Positions 1 through 10,400 of a DNA stretch of 64,000 nucleotides are shown here, piece after piece (positions within the stretch are counted from its first letter, which is position 1; each line of letters starts with the position of its first letter). The translations under genes and the position numbers were made by a program. The stretch is from Rebecca billardiae RCC1528 (taxonomy: Eukaryota > Haptophyta). The stretch lies in contig OZ251227.1 in NCBI GenBank assembly GCA_965240325.2, forward strand, positions 682,001-746,000, in the 5' to 3' direction. The notes under the pieces are model-generated. The model worked only from the letters and a program-made list of their open reading frames with translations. It was not told the origin of the DNA and made no database searches.

Positions 1-1495
1 GCGGCGGCGAGGGCGGCGGCGGTGGTGGCGACGACGGCGGTGGCGGCGAGGGCGGCGGCGAGGGCGGCGGCGGTGGTGGCGGCGAGGGTGGTGGCGGCGA
101 GGGAGGTGGCGAGGGTGGCGGCGAAGGCGGCGGTGGCGAAGGCGGTGGCAAGGGCGGCGGCGAGGGCGGCGGCGAGGGCGGCGGCGGTGGTGGCGACGAG
201 GGAGGTGGTGGCGATGGCGGTGGCGATGGCGGCGGGGGTGGTGGCGGCGAAGGCGGCGGTGGCGAAGGCGGTGGCGAGGGCGGCGGCGAGGGCGGCGGCG
301 GTGGTGGCGACGAGGGCGGCGGCGGCGAGGGCGGTGGCGAGGGCGGCGGCGGCGAGGGCGGCGGCGAGGGCGGCGGCGAGGGCGGCGGCGGTGGCGGCGG
401 CGAGGGCGGTGGCGGCGAGGGCGGTGGTGGTGGCGACGAGGGCGGCGGGGGCGAGGGCGGCGGTGGTGGTGGCGAGGGCGGTGGCGGCGGCGGCGAGGGC
501 GGCGGTGGTGGCGGCGAGGGCGGCGGGGGCGAGGGCGGCGGTGGTGGCGGCGAGGGCGGTGGCGGCGGCTGATAAGGCGGCGGCGACGAGGGCGGTGGCG
601 GCGAGGGCGGCGGCGGTGGCGACGAGGGCGGCGGGGGCGAGGGCGGCGGTGGTGGTGGCGAGGGCGGTGGCGGCGGTGAGGGCGGAGAAGGTGGTGGCGG
701 CGAGGGCGGCGGCGGCGAGGGCGGCGGCGAGGGCGGTGGCGAGGGCGGCGGCGAGGGCGGCGGCGGCGAAGGTGGCGGCGAGGGCGGCGGCGAAGGTGGC
801 GGCGAGGGCGGCGGCGGTGGTGGCGGCGAGGGCGGCGGCGAGGGCGGCGGCGGCGAGGGCGGCGGCGAGGGCGGCGGCGGTGGTGGCGACGAGGGCGGCG
901 GCGGCGAGGGGGGTGGCGAGGGCGGCGGCGAGGGCGGCGGCGAGGGCGGCGGCGGTGGTGGCGGTGAGGGCGGTGGGGGCGAGGGCGGCGGCGAGGGTGG
1001 CGGTGGTGGTGGTGACGAGGGCGGCGGCGGCGAGGGAGGTGGCGAGGGTGGCGGCGAGGGCGGCGGCGGTGGCGGCGGCGAGGGCGGCGGCGGCGATGGA
1101 GGTGGCGAGGGCGGCGGCGAGGGCGGTGGCGAGGGCGGCGGCGGTGGCGGCGGCGGCGAGGGTGGCGGCGAGGGCGGCGGCGAGGGCGGTGGCGGCGAGG
1201 GAGGTGGCGAGGGCGGCGGCGAGGGCGGCGGCGGTGATGGTGGCGGCGAGGGCGGCGGCGAGGGCGGCGGTGAGGGCGGTGGTGGCGAGGGCGGCGGCGA
1301 GGGCGGCGGCGAGGGCGGCGGCGGTGGTGGTGGCGAGGGCGGTGGCGGCGAGGGAGGTGGCGAGGGTGGCGGCGAGGGCGGCGGCGGAGGTGGCGACGAC
1401 GGCGGTGGCGGGCTGGGCGGCGGGCTTGGTGGCGACGGCGGCGGCGACGGCGGCGGCGGCGGCGACGGCGGCGGTGGGGGTTGCGGTGACGGCGG
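1..1495 (-). repeat. GGC/GAG-rich low-complexity tract coding (SPPP)n
   Basis: About 1.5 kb of imperfect GGCGGCGAGGGC-type repeat. All three plus-strand frames give simple protein (Ala-Arg, Gly-Glu). The minus frame in register with the lectin domain gives Ser-Pro-Pro-Pro. The register holds throughout, which supports coding use. One small irregular block (near 565-580, SPPPYQPPP) stays in frame. Confidence 0.85.
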
Positions 1496-2333
1496 GAGCA
1501 CGCCTTGGCATACGCTGAAGAGGCGCGGGACGGAAAATCCGCAAAGTTCATCCCGCCACTCGCCATCGCGCATAGCCACGCAGTCCTGGCCGGGCTCGTT
1601 GCTGGGCGCCCCGCCGTTGTTCGGCTCAGGGGGATACGAGCCTTGCCACCAGGGCTGAAAGCCTCCCAGCGGTGAGGCGTCGCTCACCCAGAAGAACGAC
1701 CCCGCAGAAGCGCTGTCCGACAAGCCAACCCAGAGAAAGGGGAATTGGCTCGGGCCGTCGCCATCCGCGGGTTGGCCGAAAGCTGCGTCCAGCACGGCGC
1801 TCGTCTCGGCGTCGGGCACCTTGGCGAGGCTGCCGTTGCGCACCAGCCCCTGGCAGAACGCGAGGCCCGCGTCCCAGTCGAGTGCAGCCGTGGCTGCACT
1901 CTTGATGTAGCAATGGTCTTGGTAGTATATGACTTGGTGCAAAGCTTCGTCGAGCTCCCAGCACTCGGGGAGTTGCCCCAGGGCCCCTAGCGCGCTCAGC
2001 GCGAGCAGCAGCAGCCGAAGTGGCGCGGAGCCGGTGCCCCCACCGCGGGCGGTGCGTCCAAACTGCCGGCGCGCCCCGCCGGCGGAGGAAGTGTCCTGCG
2101 CAGACGCGCAACAGCACCGGCCACGCGCCCACGCGTCGCGTGCGCGCGCGAGGGCATCGATGAGTGGCGCATTGCTCGCGGCGAGCCCGCATGGCGCGTC
2201 GCACGCCGGTCTCTGCAATGCGTGCGTGACACCGACTGTCGACGATCGAGCGGGAAGGTCGGGCGCGTGAAGAGACAGGCGTGGGTTGGCGGTTCACAGC
2301 GGCGCTCACCTTGCTCGCCATCACGAGCTCCAT
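1..2333 (-). CDS. Secreted C-type lectin with long Ser-Pro tail (3' end off the window)
   Basis: A C-type lectin domain (about 1507-1975) is followed by a proline-serine tail that runs off the left edge. The lectin domain has six cysteines in the usual spacing (PECWELD, HCYIKS, FCQGL, DCVAM, LCGFS, VCQG), an EPN sugar/calcium motif (near 1610) and WRD where WND is usual. This predicts Ca2+-dependent sugar binding of mannose type. A leucine-rich signal peptide (LRLLLLALSALGALG) lies just before the domain. No in-frame ATG adjoins it. I infer a first exon coding MELVMASK (2333-2310) ending at a GTGAGC donor (2309-2304); at least three in-frame phase-0 acceptors are possible (exon starting at 2095 or nearby), so exon 2's start is uncertain. 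The tail reads SPPP/SPPPP for over 480 residues, like hydroxyproline-rich wall glycoproteins (pherophorin style). Secretion or wall location is inferred. The lectin domain is certain; the gene ends are not. Confidence 0.78.
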
Positions 2334-2896
2334 GATCGCGCGAGGAACAGCAAGCTTGGTGCAATTAGCCTCCGACTGAGTCTCCGACGGACGCGACAAA
2401 TTGCGAAGGGGTTCGCGTGTCCCAGGGTATCGCGCACATCAACTCATCAAGATGCGCGTGCGCATCGAACCACGCGATACCCAGCCCGGAGCGGCGAAAC
2501 CGCCCCATCGAACCCTCAGACACACGATGTCGTCAACGAATATCGCGGATCTTCTCTTCCGATGAGAAGAATCGACGAATTCTCCTCTGATCTCATCCGA
2601 TCTCAATCAGAGTCCCAAGTCGTCAAACCATCGAAACCAATAAATATTCCTGCTTCCTACTTATAAGAATGTATTAGGTACTTGAGTATACATGAATCTT
2701 CTATTTCCTTCCATTCGCGATGAGAAGAAGTCTTCTCATCATCGTTGACGAGCAGTCTTCTCGACGAGTCGGACGACCTCCCAACGGCGCGCCGGTATCC
2801 GGCGCCCCTTTGGCGCTGGGGTGATCAAGGCCAAGTTTAATTCGCCCAGACAGCCAGCCAGCGGCAGCAGGGGAGGGGTCGATGCGCGATACCCTA

Positions 2897-2925
2897 CAGT
2901 TGACTAACGGCATAAGAGACGCACA
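2897..2925 (-). repeat. Dispersed repeat family 1, degenerate copy E
   Basis: On the minus strand this reads TGTGCGTCTCTTAT, then a diverged spacer, then TAGTCAACTG. It matches the 3' half of family 1 with a few changes. It is the only copy in the opposite orientation. Confidence 0.5.
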
Positions 2926-3996
2926 ACAATACACAAGGAGAGTAATATAATGTGCTTCGTAAAATGATAGCAGTAGTAAGTAGTGGTCATTATTCAGATA
3001 TCGCGGGTACTTCCTTCGTCAAGATACTGGAAACCCGCATTCGCAGTTTCGTCGCACGAATCCTATATCCACGAATCCCAACCGGCTCGTCGCGAATCGT
3101 CGCGCTGTTTCTGTTCTCGCATATCTCGCTCAGCCAGGGTCGCCCTTTGTCACGACGACGGCTTGGGTCGCTCGGTCGCGACTCCAAGGTGGTGCAAGGG
3201 TCGCCCTTCACGGCTGGGTCGGTCGCGCGACGAGCGGCTCGCGTGCGGCGCCAGCGAGCGAAGCGGTGCGCGCGTCTGGCGCATGCGTGAGGCTGCCCAC
3301 CGCGCGCGCGCGCGCGCACACGCCGGCTCGGGCGCACCGCCTCAGCTCGAGCACGAGCGCCGCCCGCGTGGCGCCGGCTCGGTGCAGTCGGTGGCCGTGA
3401 GCTCGAGCAGCTGCACTGCGCGTGACGAGCGGCTCGTGCGCGGTGCCAGCGGATGAAGCGGCACGTGCGGCGAGTACACGTGCGCAGGGTCGCCCTCCAC
3501 GTGCGAGCGCGTGACCGCGAACTGCAGTAGGCGGCCGTGGGCTGGTCGGCGCGGACGGCAACAGCGTGCGGTGCCGCCAGCCATCCGTTCTCGCTTGGCT
3601 GGGCGCGGGCGGCACTCTCACGTACAGCGCGGGGCGTGGTGCTGCAGGCGGGCCAGTCATTGCAGCGCGCACTCCGTGCTCAGACGTGCACACGCGCGCG
3701 CGTCGTCAGCCCCGCCGCTGCGCTCTCGGAGCGCCGTCCCTTGCGCCCCGATGGGAGCGTCAGAAGTTTCGAGCTCGAGCTACCGGCCGCGAGCCGGCAG
3801 GCGTTTAAACAAATTGGTTTCCAGCCCAAGTTGACGCGCGGCGCCAACCCATATATATATCGACAGGTGTAGCGCATATCTGGCGGGTACATCAGTACTA
3901 CGGGCGCTGACGCGTCGCGAGGCGGCCGCAGCCCTCAGCCAGGCCTCGCAGGCGGACGGCTGAACGAATTTTCCGACGGCGGTACCATCGGCTCGA

Positions 3997-4073
3997 CTTC
4001 ATGGGCGGTGACAATTGGTGGGCGTCAATCTCGCCTGCCTGAGCTGTGTGCGTCTCTTATTCTTAGTAAACTG
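3997..4073 (+). repeat. Dispersed repeat family 1, copy A
   Basis: Starts CTTCATGGGCGGTGACA and ends TTAGTAAACTG; the core includes GAGCTGTGTGCGTCTCTTAT. Other copies are at 22679-22724, 47639-47714 and 52634-52718, with a degenerate reverse copy at 2897-2925. It has no coding content that I can support. Confidence 0.8.
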
Positions 4074-4920
4074 CATAGTCATAACACTACCCGCGAGAAT
4101 CGCTTGGTTGGTGGTTCAGTGCCGTGACCACTCATGACCACCTGGGATCGCTTTCCAGACTGCACTGAGTCAGTGATGAGTCTGATGTAAGCTACGACTG
4201 ACTAGACACGCTGACTCAGTGACTTGACGGACGTGCAGCCGAGGTTGGGCGCAGGCGCGGGAAAAAATACGACCGACCGCGCTGTCCGCGCGCAATAAAT
4301 TACAGGGGGGTCCAGATGGTGGGCCCCACTTTGGCTGTGGCTGGCCAGGTAGTGCGGCACGTCCGTGCCTCTGGACGGGCATTGAGCGGTGGCAAGGTCG
4401 CTAAATCGCGTGACGTGATCCGAGAGAAGGTTGTTGCCAGCCCTGATCACCTCACTAGCCATGTCGGTCGATGCTCGCCCTGCTGTTGTCAGGCGCGCAC
4501 ACGCCAAACGTGTTCGCACAGCAGTTGTGTTGGACGGCGGTCGCACGACTACCGCGCAGCCAACCTTGCTCGTCAGATCCACGGCTTGTAGGGTCAGATG
4601 GACCATTGCAAGGCATATACCGTCGCAATGCATGGCTCAGAGGACAGTATGGCCTTCAGAACGGTGATCACGGGCGCTACTTGCCCATCCTTCCCATGCA
4701 AAGCCTCACCGGCGCGCCGGTCGTACGAAGGCGCGGACGTGAACGTGAGAGTGGTCGAAAGGTCGGAAGGGAAGCTGTCACTCACGCACACGCGCTCGCA
4801 CGGCGACGCCGACCTGCCTACGCTACGCCCCGGTGACCGGGCCGTGGCGCTGGGGCCTCAGATCGCGGTGGGACGGGCATTGACGCCCGCCATGGCTTCC
4901 CTTCCGAACGGTGGGAAACA

Positions 4921-5361
4921 ATGAAACGGCGCGGAGAAACCGAGAAAACGCCCGACCCGCCCGGTCCCACCGGCGCGTCTGACGCCCAGCGAGCCACGCG
5001 CTTCCGCACCTCCGCCTTCTCAGCCTCGGCGCCCATCGCGCAGATGGCAGACGCGCAGCTCGACCAGTTCGCCTTCCGGCAGTCGAAGGCCGTCGGCCCT
5101 GCCGCGAACAAGGCGCTCGCGGCCGCCCCACTCCCGCCCGCCGCCCGGCCCGACCCGGCCAAGACGGAGGCGACGCTGGCCGCCTTTGACCTCGACCAAA
5201 AGTACGGGCCCTCGATCGGCCTCACGCGCCTCGAGCGCTGGCAACGCGCCCACGAGCTCGGCCTCGACCCGCCCGAGCATGTGCGTGAGCTCCTCGCCGA
5301 GTCGACCGCCGCTGCAAAGTCCGTCTTCGAGCGCGCACTCGAGCCTTCCAAGCAGAAGTGA
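4921..5361 (+). CDS. POLD4: DNA polymerase delta subunit 4 (p12-like)
   Basis: A 146-residue single-exon gene for the smallest subunit of replicative DNA polymerase delta, a nuclear stabilising subunit. The diagnostic C-terminal block (residues about 92-125) reads FDLDQKYGPSIGLTRLERW, then RAHELGLDPPEHVRELL. This matches the family pattern YGPxxGITRLxRWxRAxxLGLxPPxxV. The N-terminus (KRR and low-complexity A/P stretches) is longer than in the human protein (107 residues). I see no clean PCNA-binding box; QLDQFAF (residues about 46-52) is only loosely similar. The start is the ATG directly after an in-frame break. It stands alone, with gene-poor DNA on both sides. The family call is firm from the C-terminal motif; function in this species is inferred. 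Confidence 0.88.
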   Translation: MKRRGETEKTPDPPGPTGASDAQRATRFRTSAFSASAPIAQMADAQLDQFAFRQSKAVGPAANKALAAAPLPPAARPDPAKTEATLAAFDLDQKYGPSIGLTRLERWQRAHELGLDPPEHVRELLAESTAAAKSVFERALEPSKQK

Positions 5362-6217
5362 GGCCGAGCGCCGATGGCCGCACGCCGCGCACACGCAGGG
5401 GTGCTCGCCTGGGGCGCCACGTGGCGTTGCCGCAGAGGCATGAGAGATCAGCCACGCCAATCTCGAGCTCGACTGCTGGGGCACCGCGCGCGCGCTGCGC
5501 TTGGAGCGCGGCCACGCTGCGTGCTGTGCCTCGTCAACAATCGGCGCTGCGTACGGCGTCTAATACCGTCACTGACACAGTAGTATCCGATGACTTACAG
5601 TAGCAGTATGACGACGCCGCGCCTCGGGTCACGTGGCCTAGCTAGGGCCGACGCCAGGGCCAGTGTAGCGTATCAATCCGACAACGACGATGATACGATG
5701 CTGATTCACTAAATCACCAATGACTTAATATATATATATAGAATAAATTCATGACTATAATGCTGATGATCGATTTATTATTCGATATCACTACCGACTA
5801 CGCGCGCGTGCGTTGCACGTGACACTGCTCATCATTATCATGTGATGCTAGAGCTGCTAGTTGCTAGACATGAGTACGGTCCGAATCGCGTCGTAGTTGT
5901 AGTCTTGTAGACACTCGGACAGTCTGATTAGAGTCGTAGTCGTCCTTAACAAGTCCAAGTAAGTCTGTAAGCCGCCACAGAGTCAGAGTCTCGTCGCGTC
6001 TTCACTTGACGACACTGATGAGTCATACTTCATCACTGCTGCGCTCGTATATATATCACTTATTATCATCAGTCGTTATATATTAATCTGCTTACTATGA
6101 CGACTTAGAGAATTAGAGAATCACGGTCCGCCAAGCATGAAGCAGCGCTAGCTACCGCGCAGCCCTACCGCTCTCGAGAGCGCAGTCCAACGGCACAGAA
6201 GTAGCTGAACTACCCGG
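5362..6217. other. AT-richer intergenic DNA
   Basis: Lower GC than the flanking genes, with short TA runs (near 5730), many stops in all frames and no recognisable gene or RNA. It separates POLD4 from the inverted-repeat segment at 6218. Confidence 0.5.
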
Positions 6218-7447
6218 GGCTCCGGCTTCGGTTGACCCCTGCCAGTCCGGTCATAGAAACCGGGCGTACCGAAAATGAAAACGACCTTCGCGAGGTCGCA
6301 CGGAGGCGGTCGAAGGCTTGCTGGACTCGGGTTGGCGAGCTGAGCGCGAATCCGCACCGTTTGCCGCGATCGCTTGTTTTTACACGGCGCCAGAGCCCGA
6401 TTTTCACCATTTCTACTGGGAGTCCGGGTACTTTGGGCCTTTTGCCCACTATGGTGGTGCGGGCGCGGGTCGCGTGGGTGTGCGCATCGTGTTCGACACC
6501 GACGTCTCGTACGAACAGCTGGGAGGTAATCTTGGCGACCGCGATGCCGAGCACCTCTTTGCGGTCGCGCGTGACCTGGAGATCGTGCACACGGTGTCTG
6601 GCACGACCTCGTCAGTGCACTCCACGGTCGGTGCAAGCCTCTCTGCACGTTGCGCCGTCTCCGGACCTCTGCAATCAGATCAAGGTGAACATGTCGAGGA
6701 CGCACAACACGATGGAGCGGATGCTTTTCCATCTCGTCGTCGATAAGCTCAGGCCTCTCTGTCTGGACGAGTACTTTGTGATCCTTACGCGCTCGACACT
6801 GCAAGTCGCGACGAGGGCGACTCAGAGCCCGAGACAAGCAGCAAGCGGCAGAAGGAGGCGGACGGGCAGTGGTGGACGATGGGGGGGCGAGTCTGATTTC
6901 AAGCGATACGCGCGCATGGATCTTGACCGGCGCTCGCGCGAGCTGGGCACCGGCGAGATCGAGAGCGACACGATCGTCCGCGGCGTTGTCGTGCTCACGC
7001 CCGTGCAACCGATCACGCCCGACTTTCAGCGGCGCCCCAGCACGCGGCACGAGGCGGAGGCACGCGGCAGCGGCGGCGGAGCGGCCGCGTCCGGCGGTGT
7101 ACCAGCTGAGAGAAGAGCGCGGCACAAGAGTGCGGGGCCGGGTGAGCTGCCGTGAGGCGTGACATACATGGTCATGGCGTGCGTGATGCATGAAATGGAA
7201 TACAAGTTCCGTCAGAAATACCCGCGCCAATATGCATTTACCCATTTTCGGATTTCGGTCAGATTTCTGTATGTGTTACTTATGAAAATTGAGCCTGAAA
7301 CATATTGGGAGGTGGGTGTATGCTCAATGTCGCTTTGAAGTCATCAATCGGGGGTCGGGAGGGACCCGGCTATATGGTCCGCTCGAGTGACTTCGACTCG
7401 GTTCTCAGAATGCCCGCCACTGGCAGGGGTCAACCGAATCCGGAGCC
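6218..7447. mobile_element. Segment bounded by 29-bp inverted repeats, possible DNA transposon remnant
   Basis: The left end (6218-6246) and right end (7419-7447) are reverse complements at 28 of 29 bases; the core is TTCGGTTGACCCCTGCCAGT. The span is 1,230 bp. Inside lies a plus-strand open frame (6318-6746) with protein-like composition (FYTAPEPDFHHFYWESGYF). A second frame follows (about 6690-7155) and contains MERMLFHLVVDKLRPLCLDE. Together they could be a frame-broken or spliced gene. I do not recognise either protein. I could not define a target-site duplication. The right end sits just beyond the Ca2+ channel stop codon, so insertion into a 3' region is possible. Transposon status is inference from the inverted ends only. 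Confidence 0.4.
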
Positions 7448-7483
7448 ACGGCTGCTGCTCAGTGCTCGCGATGCGACTCGTCG

Positions 7484-10400
7484 TCACACCCGCCCGCTGC
7501 CCCCGCCGCGGGAGGGAGCGGCGCGCGGTGCAGCGGCCTCCGCGTCGTCCGGGGCGCGCGGAGGCGGCTGCGCGGTGAGCCACGCCGGCAGCCACGACGA
7601 GGCTGCACTCGCAGGCGGCGCTGCCTCGCCGGTGGTGCTTGCCGTGCGGCCGGCGCCGCTCGGCGGCGCGCGCGCGCGGGCCGCCGCACCGGCGGACGCT
7701 GCGGTTTGCGGGTGCACCGCCGCACCGGCGCCGGCGTCGCGCGCGCTCGGCGGCTGCTCGCCCTCGGGCTGCGCGCCGCCGACGCCGCGCGCGCCCCAGA
7801 TGCGCGCGCACGCGGCGCGCGCGGCCGCGGCGCCGGCGCCGCTGAAGCTCGTGTCGGCGCTCGGCGCGAGGCCGTTGGTCCGGCGCGCCTCGTCGAGCTC
7901 TCGCTCGATCACGCTCGCGTTCTTCGAGCCGCGCGGGCGCGCGACCGCGGTGCACGGGCTCACCACGCCGCGCACGCCGCCCGGCCGGTCGAGCTCGCGG
8001 TTGAACGAGAGGCGGCGCGCGCCCGGCAGCCGCGCGCGCGTCCACCGCACCGCGCGATCGTGCCGCGCGCGCACGCGCCCGAGCGCGCGCCCGAGCACGT
8101 CGAGCGTGGCCTGCTCGCGCGACTCGAGCTTCTCCACCACGGCGAAGCCGTACGCGCGGCGCAGCGAGCGCACGCCGCGCGCCAGCCGCACGTCCGAGCG
8201 CAGGTACACCGCGGGCGTGACCGCCTGCGGGTACGTGTCCGCCACCGCGCAGCCGGCGGCCGAGAAGCGGCCACAGCCGGCGGCCGAGAAGCGCCCGGCG
8301 GCGCGGCCCGCGCAGCCGGCGTGCGCCGAGCGCGCGCGGGCGACGGCGGGCGGGATGAGGAGGGAGAGCGCGGCGGGCGCGGCGGGCGCGCCGCCCGGCT
8401 GCTGCTGCTGCTGCTGCCTGTTCAGCACGAGCGCCGTGTCGAGCACGCTGGCGGTGGGCATGCGCTGCATCGCGAGCGAGCCGCGGCGCGCCGGGCCGCC
8501 GCCGCCGCTGAGCGACAGGCTGGGGCGGCGCTCCTGGCCGAGCGAGAGCCGGCGCGTGCGCGGCGGCGCCTCGGCCTCGGCGATGCGCGTGGCGCGCGAG
8601 ACGACCTCGGCGCTGATCCACTCCGCGCCGACGATCGTGCCGTCGATCGGGCTGCGCACCTTGGCGATCAGCCCGCGCCTCGCGGTGAGCGGCGTCGACG
8701 AGGGCGCGCCGTCGGCGCCGCCCGCGCCGCCGCCCGCGCCCGCGCCGCCCGCGCCGCCAAACCGCCAGCCCGCGCCCGCGCCGAGGCCGCCCGAGCGCGA
8801 GGGCTCGCTCGGCTCGAGCATGTGCGGCCCGTCCTCGCCCACGCGCTCGTACAGCCTGAGCGGTGGCGCCGCGCGCCCGCCGCGCTTCGCGCCGCGCTGC
8901 CCCCTGAGCTTCCTGAGCAGCCCGCTCGTGCGGCGCGTCTGCTCCGTCAGGTGCTCAAACACGCGCCGGATGCGCGTCTGCCGCCAGCGGCGCTGGATGA
9001 GCTGCGCGGCCCAGACCTGCGCGGTGGAGTAGCGCGCCTCGGGCAGGCGCAGCACGCCGCGCGCCTTGAGCGCACCCTCGACCATCCGGTTCAGCTCCGT
9101 CGTGAACAGCGCGGAGGGCAGCTCGGCCCCGTGCGCGCGCATCGCGAGCGCGAGCAGCGCCTCGTGGAAGTGCAAGAGGCCGTTGTGGTCGGGGATGTCC
9201 AGCCGCATGATCAGCTCGAGCATCTGGCGGCGGCTCATGCGCTCGACGTCGCCCAGGCCGAGCGGCGGGTCGAGGTTCCACAGCAGCTCGGCGAGGTGGA
9301 TCGACGGCATCGTGTACGTCCCCTTCCGGTCGAAGTCGGACCACACCTGCCGGCCGGCGCGGCCGGCGGCGCGGCGCGGCGCGGCGCGGCGCGGGGAGGC
9401 GCGCGCGCGCGTGAGCCGCGCGCGCGCGCGGCCGCGCGAGCCGCGCGGGCTGCGCGCACCTCCTGGAAGTGCTCGAGCTCCTGCGCCGAGAGCGCGTTCT
9501 CGTTGCTCAGCGCCGTCTTCTTCTCGAGGATCACCGCGATCACCAGGTTGAGCCCGATGATGGAGCTGCACAGGAAGAAGGAGAAGAAGTACGCGATGGC
9601 GACGAGCTCGTGCTCGGCGCACGTGCCCTCCGCCTCCGAGCAGCGGCCGCGCGCGTCCTCGCGCACCATGCAGTCGTGCATCAGCCCGTTCCACGACTCG
9701 CCCGTCGTCGCGCGCACGAGCAGCAGGAAGCTCTGCCAGAAGTCCGTGAAGTTGGCGTCCGGCCCGATGAAGCGCCCCGGCCGCTGCGCAATGGCGTGGA
9801 ACAGGTTCATGCCCAGCACCGCGTAGATGAAGAAGAGCAGCAGCAGCAGCGACGAGACGTTGATCAGCGCGGGGATCGCGTAGTACAGCGTCGCGAGCAG
9901 GTTGCGGATCGACTTGGTCCAGCGCACCAGCCTGCGCGCGCGCGGCGCGCGGCGGCGGCGGCGGCGTGCGTGGGCGCGCGCGGCGCGCGCGCGCGCGCGC
10001 AGCGCGCGGCGCGCGCGCGCACCTGAGCATGCGCATGATGCGGAAGACGCGGAGCGTGCGCAGCACCATCGGCGAGAAGAGCGGCGTGGTGAGCGAGGTG
10101 AGCTCGAGCGCCACGTCCACCACGCTCATCAGCACGAGCAGCGCGTCGAAGAGGTTCCAGCGGTCGCGGCCGTACCCGCGCGGCCCCAGCCCGCCCAGCT
10201 TGAGGCACAGCTCCGCGCAGAAGAGCGCGGTGAACGAGTAGTTGGCGATGGTGAGCGTGCGCGCGAGCGAGGCGGAGCCGGGCCACTGGTCCGCCGCCAT
10301 GAAGCCCACGTTCACCACGGTGAGCACCATCATCAGCACCTCGAACTCGGGCGCGGTCACGAGGTCGAAGAGCAGCGCGCGCACAGGGTGCGCGGGCGGC

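Larger units (their letters stand above)
2334..4920. other. Gene-poor stretch with two repeat copies
   Basis: I see no supportable gene. The AT-richer part (2400-3100) contains a degenerate reverse copy of dispersed repeat family 1 (2897-2925). A CG-rich part with a (CG)n run (3300-3320) follows, then a good family 1 copy at 3997-4073. Short open frames on both strands overlap each other and show no recognisable protein. Confidence 0.5.

Noticed and set aside
22-1518. Plus-strand Ala-Arg-Val frame over the left tract
   Set aside because: Simple-repeat translation; the minus frame joins a lectin domain in register.
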